The notes: generated by a model not told the origin, from the sequence alone. A stretch of 64,000 nucleotides of DNA from Phytophthora colocasiae (GCA_018806915.1 JAGKQI010000054.1:868001-932000), one strand, 5' to 3'; positions 32,101 to 41,399 are shown, counted from the stretch's first letter. Made by a program: numbers and translations.

Positions 32101-33355
32101 ACGCCTTCACAATATTCCCCAGTCGACTTGTAGCCACATGTCCGAGGCGAGCATGCCAAAGATCTGCCTCACGTTCTTGCTCAATGCTCATCACACCACG
32201 ACTATCTTGCACTTGGTTTGCTGTCTCCGCTACGGTCGCATATAGCTTTCCAACCCGAGCAATCTCCATCAACTTCTCTCCATTGTAGGAGACTTCACAT
32301 ATCTTGTTGCGAAACACAACTGTGACGCCCTTCTCCGTCAGCGACGGCACCGAAATCAGTCGGCGAGCAAGATTTGGCACGTGCAGCACGCCCGTCAGCG
32401 TCACCTTCGTCCCGTTCATGGCCTGGAACTTCACGGAGCCACTTCCAATCGCCCGCATCGATCCGCCATCGGCACTCGAAATACCAAATGTCGTCGCAAG
32501 TGGTTCGTATGTAGCAAAGTCATCACGGCAGAACGTCATGTGAGATGTGGCTCCACTATCCACCAGCCAGTCTGATGTCGCTTGCGCCGTCGCGATGAAC
32601 ACATGCTCGTTCTTATCGGCAAACCGGCAGTCAGCTTGGCGATGCCCCATTGCACCACACTTGAAACAGCGCCCTCGGAAGGTATCACGTCCACCTTGTT
32701 TTCCACGAAATCGTCCACGCCCTCGCTGCTGCTGACGAGGTTGCCGACTCTCATTCTGTCCGCTCGCGCGCAGTGCGCTCTCACTCGTTTCTCGCTCTTT
32801 CATCGTCTCGCTCTCGCGTAGCAACTTCTCCTTGGCCTCCATCATGGTAACTTGTTCCTTGTTCTCAATGATCTTCACGATCGCGTCAAAATCGTCCGTC
32901 AAGCTGCCTAGCAGGATCACGAGTTGCTCGTCTTCAGAAATCGCCTCTCCAACAGCGTTCATGGCCATCACCAGATTGTCAAACTTCAGTAGATGCTCTA
33001 GAATTGCATCGTTCTTCGCCATCTTGAACTCATGCATCTGCTTCCTGAGCTGGATGCGGTTGTGCATCGTCCTCTTCACAAAGAAAGCCTCTAACGTCTC
33101 CCACGCCTCCTTGGCGGTTTTCGCAGTCCGGATCATCGTCTGGTACTGCGGGCTCAGCATACGCGCGATCACAGCAAGTGCCTTGCGATCCGCGGACTTC
33201 CAGTGTGCTGAGCTCGTGTCGATCCCGTCCTCCTCCTTGTACTCGACGTGTTCGGCCAGGTCCTTGCGCGCTAACGCCATACGCGCATTAAATTCCCATA
33301 GGAAATAGTTTCCCTCGCGGAGTACCTCGTTCTCGTTCCCAGAGTTGGTGCTCAT
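29120..33355 (-). CDS. Copia Gag-Pol polyprotein, intact
   Basis: 1411 residues in one frame. Order: gag (UBN2-like helices, residues 1-200), RGRGRFRGK basic stretch, CCHC knuckle CFKCGAMGHRQADC (230-243), protease WLVDSGATSHMT (Asp266), GAG-pre-integrase LWHARLGH (about 399-406), integrase with HTDLMGP (Asp469), VRSDNGTEY (Asp532) and NGVAERMNRT (Glu568), an acidic/Gln-rich linker, reverse transcriptase from about 900 with CDVDTAFLYG and YVDDLL (1086-1089), and RNase H with LSSAEAEYMAM (about 1300). Every catalytic residue I checked is present. The ATG lies four bases inside the LTR boundary and the TGA touches the polypurine tract. Order PR-IN-RT-RH is diagnostic of copia. Confidence 0.97.
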   Translation of the reverse strand: MSTNSGNENEVLREGNYFLWEFNARMALARKDLAEHVEYKEEDGIDTSSAHWKSADRKALAVIARMLSPQYQTMIRTAKTAKEAWETLEAFFVKRTMHNRIQLRKQMHEFKMAKNDAILEHLLKFDNLVMAMNAVGEAISEDEQLVILLGSLTDDFDAIVKIIENKEQVTMMEAKEKLLRESETMKERETSESALRASGQNESRQPRQQQRGRGRFRGKQGGRDTFRGRCFKCGAMGHRQADCRFADKNEHVFIATAQATSDWLVDSGATSHMTFCRDDFATYEPLATTFGISSADGGSMRAIGSGSVKFQAMNGTKVTLTGVLHVPNLARRLISVPSLTEKGVTVVFRNKICEVSYNGEKLMEIARVGKLYATVAETANQVQDSRGVMSIEQEREADLWHARLGHVATSRLGNIVKACNGVPKQVAAPMNDTNLCDGCMKGKMSVNKFPASVRGHVKTTSVLQLVHTDLMGPMSVNSQGKARYALTFIDDFSHFVVIYFLKAKSEVLEYFKKYKAVMENQLNARVKCVRSDNGTEYVNKKFDAFCAEHGIIHQTTVPYSPQQNGVAERMNRTIAEMARSMIYHYNMENRWWAEAMHTAVYLVNRLPSSVRPTASPYELIYGLRPSLEHLRVFGARGYAHIDKAKRKKLDAKAFRCMFLGYAEGSKGYRVWNLESNKLAISRTVQLDEGFGETYTTVKPPSDEAVRTIIRDDDVAASPVPDPNATESEMMEVDEDARDNMEVDEEAYEEVPTGVPVREEVSSNMNLLPAAPENIVHQPTRGQLTVESRQQLPPPIQQQQRLEYERGLSDAIVFRPPVERERRPEEQRRVLPAPPEERLVIRNPVRSTDVDASASEDRQLVVRQRHDDWMNEPEPKRPRLQLTEQANLSEEVPNSYREALASSDKDEWKAAIKRELYSLGEHGVWEIVRAPADAKLVGCKWVFALKRNEKGEIVRFKARLVAQGFSQTFGIDFDETYSPVANMASIRMFMALCCQLGYLIEQCDVDTAFLYGILKEVIYMRVPEGVEHQPGEACLLRRSLYGLRQASAVWYKTIRDAFRKLGFEQCKADPCIFVKRNGSNFVYVTLYVDDLLIGARTKEEIVEVKQALAAHFKMKDLGTARFVIGMEVQYNMREKRLALSQKQFILRLIEKFNQTEAHGVLNPCDKSQVMTKMTTPAPAEERQRMEQRPYRSLIGSLLYVAMGTRPDISFAVAHLSRFCEDPREVHWNAAIRVVRYLKATMDYAIQYRGDDTGVVKLTAWSDADWGSSVDNRKSTSGVLVCMAGGPVIFKSKMQRTVALSSAEAEYMAMSMCAQEVLWARNLLKEMGHQQKDPTTICEDNQSAIAIAKNAGYQARAKHVDIKLHFVRDHLESGSISLQYVPTKMQLADYLTKAMSKRTFLDLVMKSGVHAAS

Positions 33356-33359
33356 AACC

Positions 33360-33583
33360 TATTGCACTTTGCGTTTGGATGGTAAGTTTGGAAGTGATCG
33401 TATTTGTCGTTAACGAACTAAGTCCTTGCTCCTACTAGCTCCACTACCTGTTGTGCCTGAGCTTCTAGAACTCGAATATTCTCGAGTCGGCATGCACGCC
33501 GGTAAGTCCTGTTCGCAATGTCTCTCTCTCATGCAGATCGCAGCTAGTTGCTCACGTGGATTTGCTCGGTAGCAGCTTCAACA
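33360..33583 (-). repeat. Copia 5' LTR (right)
   Basis: Identical to 28889-29112. It is followed on the element strand by GGTTATGAGCACC, whose complement contains the CTCATAA anticodon loop of a methionine tRNA. This suggests priming by an internal tRNA-Met fragment, as in Drosophila copia. Confidence 0.93.
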
Positions 33584-33731
33584 AGGAACTGCTGCACAAA
33601 ACTTTTTGAAGAAGCAAGTTCGCTTTTATCCTACGTGTTTTCACTTTGCTATTTACCAGCAACGCACCACAGTCAAAGCCTCTTCATCCTCTCAAGACCT
33701 CCCAAGACCTACCACCACCACGTCCGAAGTC

Positions 33732-33977
33732 ATGAAGTTCACTATTCTGCCCGTACTCGCCTCACTCCTGATTACTGGAACCTCTGCTGAAGGTTTTGCC
33801 TGCGCCGCCGTCCCCAATGTTCGCTGCAGCGGTGGTGATGGCACTCAGGGCCCGCCAGTCTGCGGTAGCAACGGTGTCACCTACGAGAATAAATGCTACT
33901 TTAACCTGGCCAATTGCGACAACAAGGGGATGCGAGTTCTCCACAACGGCATGTGCAAACGAGATGGAACGCGCTAA
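33732..33977 (+). CDS. Secreted Kazal-type protease inhibitor, diverged copy (last in cluster)
   Basis: 81 residues: signal peptide MKFTILPVLASLLITGTSA, then a Kazal domain with six cysteines at the same positions as copy 1. The region from CGSNGVTYENKC to the end is nearly unchanged, but the Cys1-Cys3 part, which includes the reactive loop, is heavily changed (AAVPNVRCSGGDGTQGPPVC). The second residue after Cys2 is Gly instead of Asp. Such concentration of change in the reactive loop suggests a different target protease (inference). The initiator block is at 33641. The copia element inserted at 33584 has removed more distal promoter DNA to over 4.8 kb away. The frame is intact. Confidence 0.88.
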   Translation: MKFTILPVLASLLITGTSAEGFACAAVPNVRCSGGDGTQGPPVCGSNGVTYENKCYFNLANCDNKGMRVLHNGMCKRDGTR

Positions 33978-34292
33978 AGGCTGAAGGGTTCTTGTCCGAG
34001 ACTATAGTCAATCTGAGGACCGACAAAGGAGACAATGGGGGTTTTTCTCCTCGTGCTTCAAGTGTCCTGTAGCACCGTGCGTTTAGGCAAGAAGTAATAT
34101 TGTGAAAAAGAACTACTACACGTGGCCACTGCACGTAGTACTTGATGTAAATTGTTTCTTTTTGGAGCAGCGTCAGCCCGCATACCTGGCAGGTTTTAGT
34201 GGATACATGTACACAGGAGTGCTGTGCAACAGTGTTGAGACTAACGACTGCACAGCAACCGGCTAATCAAATAATATAATATATTATGGTAG
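33978..34292 (+). other. Kazal 3' flank
   Basis: Contains the shared GTAGCACCGTGCGTTTAGGC motif near 34070 and an AT-rich stretch at 34268-34287 directly before CCDC47 homology begins. No gene is seen. Confidence 0.6.
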
Positions 34293-34683
34293 GGAACCGG
34301 AGAGACCAGCGGGAGTAAAAAGCCTGACAAACGTCATGTATTGAACTATGTAGGCTGATGGGAAGCGGAGCCTGTGCTGAGTACTCAGTTCTCGTACACG
34401 GGATCGTCGGTGGAGATCGGTATCGGCCTCATTGAGGAGAGTCGTGGCAACTTTAAGTACTTCTGCACTGGCCGCAGATTCATGACCCGCTTCAGAGGTA
34501 ATTTGAGCTTGTTGCTGTAACTTTAGGAACGATATTTGACGATTGCTTTTTGCTTCGTTGGTTGCAGTTGAAATCTCGTCACGACCTCTTCTCGCGTATC
34601 ATTGCGCCGACGTCCGATTATCTGGTGAGTGAAGTGCTGTTGACAAACGTTCTACGATAGATTTTAGTACTAATCAATCCATT
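34293..34683 (+). pseudogene. CCDC47 fragment (intron 4 to intron 6)
   Basis: Homologous to 3889-4308: intron 4, exon 5, intron 5, exon 6 and part of intron 6. It carries a one-base insertion at the start of exon 5 and a deletion at its end (CGCTTCAGAG where CGCTTCGTCGCGGATCTAGAG is expected), but it keeps the codons around SYTGSSVEIGIGLIEESR in frame, unlike all four upstream copies. It breaks off at CAATCCATTGC, where another element begins. It shows that CCDC47 sequence accompanied the older Kazal duplication too. Confidence 0.85.
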
Positions 34684-35979
34684 GCTGTCACGAGATTTCC
34701 GAGAACCTCATGAGCTAAGGAATTCAAAGTGTTGCAAGAAACTACACTGCATGCTACGGCAAGAAACTAGAGTGAATGTTAGGAATGCATGTTAACGGAA
34801 AATAGCGGCTAGTGCTGGAGAATGAGCGAGCACGCTCATTCTGGAATCTAAAGAATAAAGTCGACTACCGTACAGTCAACGACACAAAAACTCGGCGTAC
34901 ACAAAACTCAGGATCTCAAGATGTGCCCATACAAAAATCGAACCTATCAAATCACAGCATTGTTTTCGTTACCAATTAAAAAAATAAAATATGGATGGAC
35001 GCCAACAAAACGCTGGTTCAGGACCGCAAACTATAGCATTTCGAGAAGGTCGTAATGACACGCAATCAGAGGACATACACCGTAAGAGCTTACTGCCATT
35101 GCCCGTATCGAGGCGATCGGTTTGCCCGAGGCCATTGACGAACTTGGCTATCCACCCGCATCGGTGGACAGTTGGTGGTGAGCTCGCGAAAGGCTGCGCG
35201 CCTTCAAGGGGGGCAAGCTGTCGAAGACGGCAAATGACAGGGGTGACAGGAGAGCTTTCCTTTCACACCTGCCCTGATGACTTTCATGAAGGACATTCGA
35301 CGAGATGAAGAGGTATATTTAATTCTTTATTTTTAATTAAAACTTTGTTTGACAATCTGTTTGTGTGCTACACCAGTGGCTTACGACTTCAATTATGATA
35401 GGTTTTATTGAAGAAAACTACAGTGAGTGGCTCGGAAGTTACCAGAAAGATAAAACATCTGAGCTTAGCTGCCGAAGGGCTCTTGAGCGCTCGTTGCAGC
35501 GCACTGCCAAACGGTAAATATTTTTGCGTATTTTTATTAATAATATTTTTAAATTGCCCAATATTAATATTTTCTTTTAGGTATGGGTCTCAAAAAGCAC
35601 AAGAAACTAAGCTGCCTTCTGCAGACTTACTTCAGATTAAAACGGACTTTTCGATAGTGTTTTGGGCAAGAAACAATTCCTACTCTCCATCTAAAATTTA
35701 CAACGTTGACGAGACTGCAATAAATTTTGACATGCCACCAGAGAGGACTTGGGGCATCAAAAGCAAGGATTTGAGGCGCCTACACTCCTAAAAGGGTGCT
35801 TTCTGTCCCATAAAAAAGTCTTATTGCTGTTAAAGCCACAATTAAGGCGTAGGAGGCGTTTCCAGCAGACCAAGTAATTCGTAGCTTTACAATGTGGTGA
35901 AGTGAACGAGAATCTTTCCCGGAGAAGCGATATCAGCCACGAACCCGAATAGAGTCGGAACAAGCGACAGGGGGGGACC
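34684..35979 (+). mobile_element. Degenerate DNA transposon remnant (DDE transposase fragment)
   Basis: AT-richer sequence that truncates the CCDC47 fragment. It holds open stretches at 34991-35308 and 35408-35791. The latter ends with KIYNVDETAINFDMPPERTWGIK, which resembles the first catalytic Asp region of pogo/DDE_1-type transposases (NVDET.I.FDMP). I cannot see terminal inverted repeats; the right side probably was cut by Gypsy-1. The superfamily assignment is tentative. Confidence 0.5.
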
Positions 35980-36713
35980 TGTGATCCCCAGATCTGAGTC
36001 GAATCAGACGAAGGTACGATGGGTCCCGCCGGGGAACAGGCAACAGAGACACCGGCGGAAGAGCAAGTGGAGCGGTGTTCGTTGGTGTATCCGAGTCCTA
36101 CCGGAGGAAGAATGGGGAGATCAAGAGTGTTCTCGCGCGATCAGCGATGACGGGGTCCCAAGTGAAAACGATCGGCTCACCCCGGCGCCCCGAAGCCTTC
36201 TAACAGCATGATCCTGCTTCCCCGGGGGGCGACGAAGCGGGATCACGCAGTAATCCACTCCCGTTTAAGTACGAGATCAGCTCCGGATCAAGCTCAGCCC
36301 CAGGCGTGACGCAGACTCTTCTGGTGGCGTGATCCGGATTCCCCGAACGACTACCGAGCGGGATCAGGCAGCGATCAAGTCCCGATCAAGTGCGAGATCA
36401 AGTCCCGATTAAGTGCGAGATCAAGCTTCGGTTAAGTACGAGATCAAGCTTCGGTTAAATACGAGATCAAGCATCGGTTAAGTACGAGATCAAGCTTCGG
36501 TTAAGTACGAGATCAAGCTTCGGTTAAGTACGGAATCAGCTCACGACCAGGGTTAGGAGAGCCAAGCTAGGGATCAGCTATGTAGCCAGTGTCATGTGAT
36601 CGTAGGATAGTAAATCAGGATGGGATTAGTAGGCATAGGAATAACCATAAACAGAATCGAATTTGCCCTGAACCACTCAAGAGCCTTCGCTACGCCTGGA
36701 ACCGGGAATTACA
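35980..36713 (+). repeat. Candidate Gypsy-1 5' LTR
   Basis: Proposed from TGTGATCC at 35980 to ATTACA ending at 36713, followed by TTGGCCCTACAAGCG, a plausible primer-binding site. It contains the 23-bp tandem repeats. No second copy is in the window, so the borders are not verified. Confidence 0.4.
36365..36533 (+). repeat. 23-bp tandem repeat, about seven copies
   Basis: Unit of the form GATCAAGCTTCGG + TTAAGTACGA, with first copies diverged (GATCAAGTCCCG...) and later copies nearly identical. It lies inside the putative Gypsy-1 LTR, so it may act as an enhancer or transcription-related repeat. No spacers, so it is not a CRISPR. Confidence 0.85.
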
Positions 36714-37401
36714 TTGGCCCTACAAGCGTCGAGAAGGTAAGGATACGTGACCTAGTATAGCGGTTAAGACTGGATAATATATTGGCCAGCTTTGCCCTAT
36801 CTAGTGAACTATCCTCTAAGTGCATACTTCGGATCGGAAGGAATTGGTTGTTTAGCCTGACGATCCCGTCGAATCTCGCCCCCCTCAAGACCCCCGCTAA
36901 AGGAAGCGGCAAGCAACGAAAGGAAGGGACCGAATCCCGAACGCTGGACTATTGGAAGACCTGGATCAAGGATCAGGCACCCGGATCAAGGCTCGAGGAC
37001 TCGCCTACGACCGGGATCAAGTACCCCGAGGTGGAGTGAAGAACTTCCACGCTACCTCAAACCCCTGCGTCACGCAAGACTTTCTTCCGACCTACAAGAC
37101 ATCTTCAGAAGTCACCTGGAAGAGCGTAACCCGCCTACCGACGGGTACACAAGGTGAATACTACACGCAGCAAGATCACGGATCATCGGGGGACCCCCTC
37201 CGTTAGTCGGTGTCTGGGCGCAAGTGGTGATCGCGATCTGCCTCAACAAGATTTTGGCCAGATCCGCTCCACCACAATGGTGCGCGTGCCCGGATCTTCT
37301 GGTGACTTCGGATATCACCGTGAGTCCCAAGAAGACGTCAAGATAAAAGAAGAACAAGGGGAAGAAGTGCCTACAGATATGTTGGATCGACGGAGGCACC
37401 G
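36714..37401 (+). other. Gypsy-1 5' leader
   Basis: About 690 bases between the putative LTR and the gag ATG. Short open frames occur but none resembles a protein. It probably carries primer binding and packaging signals. GATC-rich, like the rest of Gypsy-1. Confidence 0.5.
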
Positions 37402-39573
37402 ATGAAAACAGAAAGATCCACGGATCAGCAGAGTTCTGGGAGGATCTCTACTGACAGGCACGAGGCAGACCTGGATCGCAATCCAGATCTGGAAGAAAAA
37501 CCTCGAATTCCTCCTAAGGCCCCTTCGAGGGCCACCGCGGATCTCGATGAGAATCGGGATCCGCACATAAGCGATAAGGAATCAGCAAAGCTGAAACCTA
37601 ATCTGCTCACCAAGTCCACCGTTGCCTCAAGATCGACCAAGAAAAAGAAGATCAAGAGCACCCGGACGAAATTGAAAGCTCCAGACTCAGAGCCAGAAGA
37701 TGTGATCAACCCAGGATCGACGATCACCAAGGACGCAATCGAGCAGGCCTATTACAGGAAGAGGCTAAGCGAGACCTTGCTTAATGATCCCGTTCTTACG
37801 ATCATACAAGTCCGCCAAATCGGTAACCTCACCGGCCCAGTGTCGAAGCCCCGGACTAGCTCTGACCGCCTGAACGCGGTGAAGATTCTACTTGATCTGC
37901 TCCAAGAAGCTGGTTTAGTGGCTGGAGAGTTGGACCCAAACTCTCTATTTGACTTGGAACTACAAGCGATTCAATCTGCGACCCGTGATCTATTCGATTC
38001 CCTCAAGATCTTGGTCGGCGAGCGCCCACTGACGCCCGATCCAGGCTATCAGACTGGATCGTCATGCTACGCGTCAGCGACCTCGGAACCAGATTCCGAC
38101 AGCCCGAGAAGGCTGCAACGCATGTCGTTAGGCCCCTCCGGTGCCAAATTCCTGAAATCGCGTATGAAGAAACAAGATACACGATCGGTGGCTGCGAAAC
38201 TGGAGGCGAAGACGCCTGATCAGCAAGAAAATCGCCGGATCCGGACAGACCAGACCGCGCCGACGACTAATTCCACCGGATCGAGCAGCAAGTTGGACGA
38301 CTACTTCCAAATGGCGATGGATCGTTTCTTAAAAGAACGGAGTCTCGCGACACCCCGATCACCGATCAAAGGGGAGTTGGATGTTGATATGGAGTCCGTT
38401 ACCGCCTCAGATCCTGATGCATGGGAATACGATCCGACGATCTGGGCATACCGAGTTCCGGTGGACAGATGCCGAGCCGAGCAGCGATCGATGATCCAGC
38501 GGGTCCGAATCTCAGCGATCTCGGATCTAAAAGATTTTGCGGGTAAAGATCTGGAAGATCGCGCTCGAGCCTGGATCGGTAAGGTCAAGTCAGCGTTCCA
38601 ACGTGATCAGGCTACGGAAGAAGAGAAATGCCTCACGTTTGCAAATTTGATGGTGGGACCAGCAAAGAATTGGTACCGGCAGCTCAGTCGAACGACGAAA
38701 ACCAAGTGGGCAGATCTGTTGGACAGCTTCCAGACGCAATATTGTGGGTTGGGTATGTCGGTCGCGTGGCAATACTATCACGCTCGCAAGCGATCGGAAG
38801 AGACACCTCTCGACTACCTCTACCGGCTCAACGTGGCGGCTTTACGCGCTAGACTGAAGATCAAGGATGGGAGCCCTAAGGCCCGCCGGGAACATGTAGA
38901 TCACTACATCGAGACATTGGGAGATCCGGAGTTAGCTGATCGGCTGACCCTACTCCGACTGAGTGACGTCGAGAAACTTGAGGAGGTACTTCGTGCCCGG
39001 GAACGGGCGAAAAGCAGACAGCGTAAATCTGCGTTTGGATCGAAGTACAGGCAAAAGGCACCAGCCAGTGCCCCGGCGGCACCCACCCGAGCGGTGGTAC
39101 GGGCGATCCAAACTCAAGATCCGAGCTCGGAATCAGAAGAAATATCCGGATCGGACGGATCCGATTCTGAGAGCGATCTCCGGAGGATATATCTTGCCGC
39201 GTCAGAAGACCAACAGATCGGCACTGGGGGCGCTCCCCACCAACAGGATCAGTCGCGATCGTACACGAACGCACAGGACCGAGGCCGGATCGCAGATCGC
39301 AGGGGTACATCGGATCAGGATCGATGTCGCTGTTCGCACTGCGGATCGCGGAAGCACACGGATCTGGACTGTTGGAGACGTCTAACCTGTGATAAGTGCG
39401 GGAAAAGAGGTCACCCAACGGACCGCTGTCTGTATACTTGCCGCGGTTGTGGGGAGACCCATGAAGCTGGGGAATGCCCCATGGAAGAATTCTACAACCA
39501 GATCCGCAAGTGGTACGATCCGACCCGACATGCCGGATTGTTCCCCGAGAAGGTGGAAAAGATGTTAAACTAG
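37402..39573 (+). CDS. Gypsy-1 Gag polyprotein, intact
   Basis: 723 residues from the ATG at 37402. The N-terminal half is charged and low-complexity. A capsid-like helical domain (about residues 370-540) includes ISDLKDFAGKDLEDRARAWI, GPAKNWYRQL and TPLDYLYRLNVAALRAR. An acidic-Ser linker then leads to three Cys-rich knuckles near the C-terminus (CSHCGSRKHTDLDC, CDKCGKRGHPTDRC, CRGCGETHEAGEC). It ends at TAG 39571-39573 immediately after a GTTAAAC heptamer, so part of the product should continue into pol. Gag assembles the particle and binds element RNA. The frame is clean, in contrast to pol. Confidence 0.9.
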   Translation: MKTERSTDQQSSGRISTDRHEADLDRNPDLEEKPRIPPKAPSRATADLDENRDPHISDKESAKLKPNLLTKSTVASRSTKKKKIKSTRTKLKAPDSEPEDVINPGSTITKDAIEQAYYRKRLSETLLNDPVLTIIQVRQIGNLTGPVSKPRTSSDRLNAVKILLDLLQEAGLVAGELDPNSLFDLELQAIQSATRDLFDSLKILVGERPLTPDPGYQTGSSCYASATSEPDSDSPRRLQRMSLGPSGAKFLKSRMKKQDTRSVAAKLEAKTPDQQENRRIRTDQTAPTTNSTGSSSKLDDYFQMAMDRFLKERSLATPRSPIKGELDVDMESVTASDPDAWEYDPTIWAYRVPVDRCRAEQRSMIQRVRISAISDLKDFAGKDLEDRARAWIGKVKSAFQRDQATEEEKCLTFANLMVGPAKNWYRQLSRTTKTKWADLLDSFQTQYCGLGMSVAWQYYHARKRSEETPLDYLYRLNVAALRARLKIKDGSPKARREHVDHYIETLGDPELADRLTLLRLSDVEKLEEVLRARERAKSRQRKSAFGSKYRQKAPASAPAAPTRAVVRAIQTQDPSSESEEISGSDGSDSESDLRRIYLAASEDQQIGTGGAPHQQDQSRSYTNAQDRGRIADRRGTSDQDRCRCSHCGSRKHTDLDCWRRLTCDKCGKRGHPTDRCLYTCRGCGETHEAGECPMEEFYNQIRKWYDPTRHAGLFPEKVEKMLN

Positions 39574-39604
39574 GACGCTCGCCGGTTTGGAAACCGGTAC
39601 GAGC
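39564..39604 (+). promoter_or_regulatory. Programmed -1 ribosomal frameshift signal between gag and pol of Gypsy-1
   Basis: The heptamer G TTA AAC is phased exactly with gag codons and lies directly before the TAG stop. After a 6-base spacer comes a stem-loop: GCTCG plus CCGGTT on the left arm, TGGA loop, AACCGG, a TA bulge and CGAGC on the right arm. The -1 frame opens straight into the protease ORF. GUUAAAC is a known slippery heptamer in nidoviruses. The geometry (slip site, 5-9 base spacer, stable stem) is canonical. Confidence 0.75.
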
Positions 39605-41399
39605 CGAGCGTTCTGAGTACTGCATCTATGCATATGTGAACAAGAAATCGAGAGATCAAGATAGGGAGAATTCGGATCTGCGCGGTAATACATGTAAGTT
39701 GCATTCGTATACTGCCAGGATCGCGAGTCTTCCCCGGATCGATGAGTTCTCTCGATCTGGCGCGGAAGTGGCTTTGGATCTCAGGGAAGGAGAATCCAGG
39801 GGGTACTGGAAATACCACGCACCAGGAAATTGGTTCCGCCAAGCCAAGATCTCAGGCAAGATCAATCATGAAAGAGCGATCTTGCTCCTGGACACTGGCG
39901 CCGAGGTATATATCTTGGATACCGCCTTTGCTCGTAAGGTTGGGTGCCACTTTGACACTAGTCAGAGACAGGAGTGTGTTGGGATCGGGGATAATGTATA
40001 CACCACCAAAGGGAGGACGAGGATCAAGATCACGCTTGCGGGATACTTGGTATACTTTTTCGATATTTGGATCGGGGACCTATCCGGACAAGACGCCATC
40101 TTAGGTATGGATTTCATGATTCCGGCTGGGGTCCGGATGGACCTAGCGGAGGGATCGATGTGCTTACCTAATGAAGTGGGGATCCCACTTAGTGGTCGTA
40201 AGAGATTATACGGGGAAAAGGTGAGATCGGTGAAATTGGAGGAAGATCTACATATCCCAGTTGGGGGATCTGACGAGACTGCATCGAGAGTAAAATTATC
40301 GGCGACGGAGAAATTGTGGGTGACCAGAGGCGACCGTCGGGTACCTACTGTGGTAGATGGACCCGGTCGAACTCGGTACTTGGTGATCACGAATTTGAGC
40401 GAGAAGATTTTACGATTGGATCACAGATTACATGTCGGAATGGTACTTGATCAAGAAAAAGTGCCCCGATCACCCGGGTTTGTGTCGGTCGGATCCCGGC
40501 GCTACATGGAGTGGCAGAATCTAGCTCTAGAAGCGACTGTGGACGCAAGACCGGAACCTCAAGAATCCGTGGAGATTCCCTTTCCGTCGGTCGAACGGCC
40601 GACCTACGTTACGCCGCGATCTATACTCCGTCGAGGTGGGACGGCCAAGACCGATCTTGATCCTGCACCGATATACATTGGAATCTCGATCACCATCAAC
40701 CAACGCAGCCGAAGTCAAGGTCATTTTCCTCGAACCCAAACAGGATCCCCTGGACGCCTAAACGATTACGATCAGTTCCGACAAGACTCCGAGTGGCGAA
40801 GCTGGGGGCGGTGAGACTGAGACGAATGAGAGCTTGCCAGATCAGGCCCAAGATCGGACAGATCGGACATGCGAAGAAGAGATCGAGGTAAAAACAGAAA
40901 AACCAGATTTTAAAATCGAGATCAATCATGTATCCGACGCTGACGCCGACCCCACGGTTGAGAACACCCCGATCCGGACGGCCAAGGGCGATAAACTCCG
41001 TGATCCATCGACGAACGAACCCGATCCGACATCTCCGGAAGGGATCGAGAACGCCGATCGGACCCACTTACACGAAAGCGGCGACTTTTCGGCCGAAGAT
41101 CTAGCCGATAATCTCGCAGTAGTACCAGAAATCCAGATCTCCACCACTGAAGAAGTCAGGATTGAAGATCTGCAAGTAGGGAATCCGGGATCGGCTACCC
41201 CGGAGCAGATCGAGAAACTTCGACAGATTATTTGGAAGAGGCGACATCTCCTGATCGGGAAAGGAAACGCACTTCCTCCAGCGGCCAGGGGCGTTATTTG
41301 TGATATCGACGTGGGGGATGCGAAGCCGATTGCACAACGAGTCCGAAAGGTGGCGCCACAGTTCCGCGAGAAAGTATCGGATCTTATCAAAGGACCCTA
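39570..41399 (+). pseudogene. Gypsy-1 protease and acidic linker to reverse transcriptase
   Basis: In the -1 frame: protease with LLLDTGAEVYILD (Asp of DTG) and the flap/ILG part GQDAILGMDFMIPAGV. The frame slips near 40700, with one stop, into a linker (40834-41400) rich in Asp, Glu and Pro. The linker ends with ARGVICDIDVGDAKPIAQR, the conserved start of the reverse transcriptase fingers also seen in Gypsy-2. A further indel at about 41397 separates it from the next part. The protease active site itself looks good. Confidence 0.75.

Larger units (their letters stand above)
28889..33583 (-). mobile_element. Complete copia (Ty1) retrotransposon upstream of the last Kazal gene
   Basis: LTRs of 224 bp at 28889-29112 and 33360-33583 appear identical base for base. 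The target duplication AGGAA lies at 28884-28888 and 33584-33588. On the minus strand the LTR reads TGTTG to CAATA. The internal region is 4247 bp, almost all of it one ORF (29120-33355). The element is very recent and potentially active. It separates the last Kazal gene's initiator block from the more distal promoter. Confidence 0.95.

Noticed and set aside
36365..36533. CRISPR-like array
   Set aside because: Contiguous 23-bp repeats without spacers, in a eukaryotic retrotransposon.
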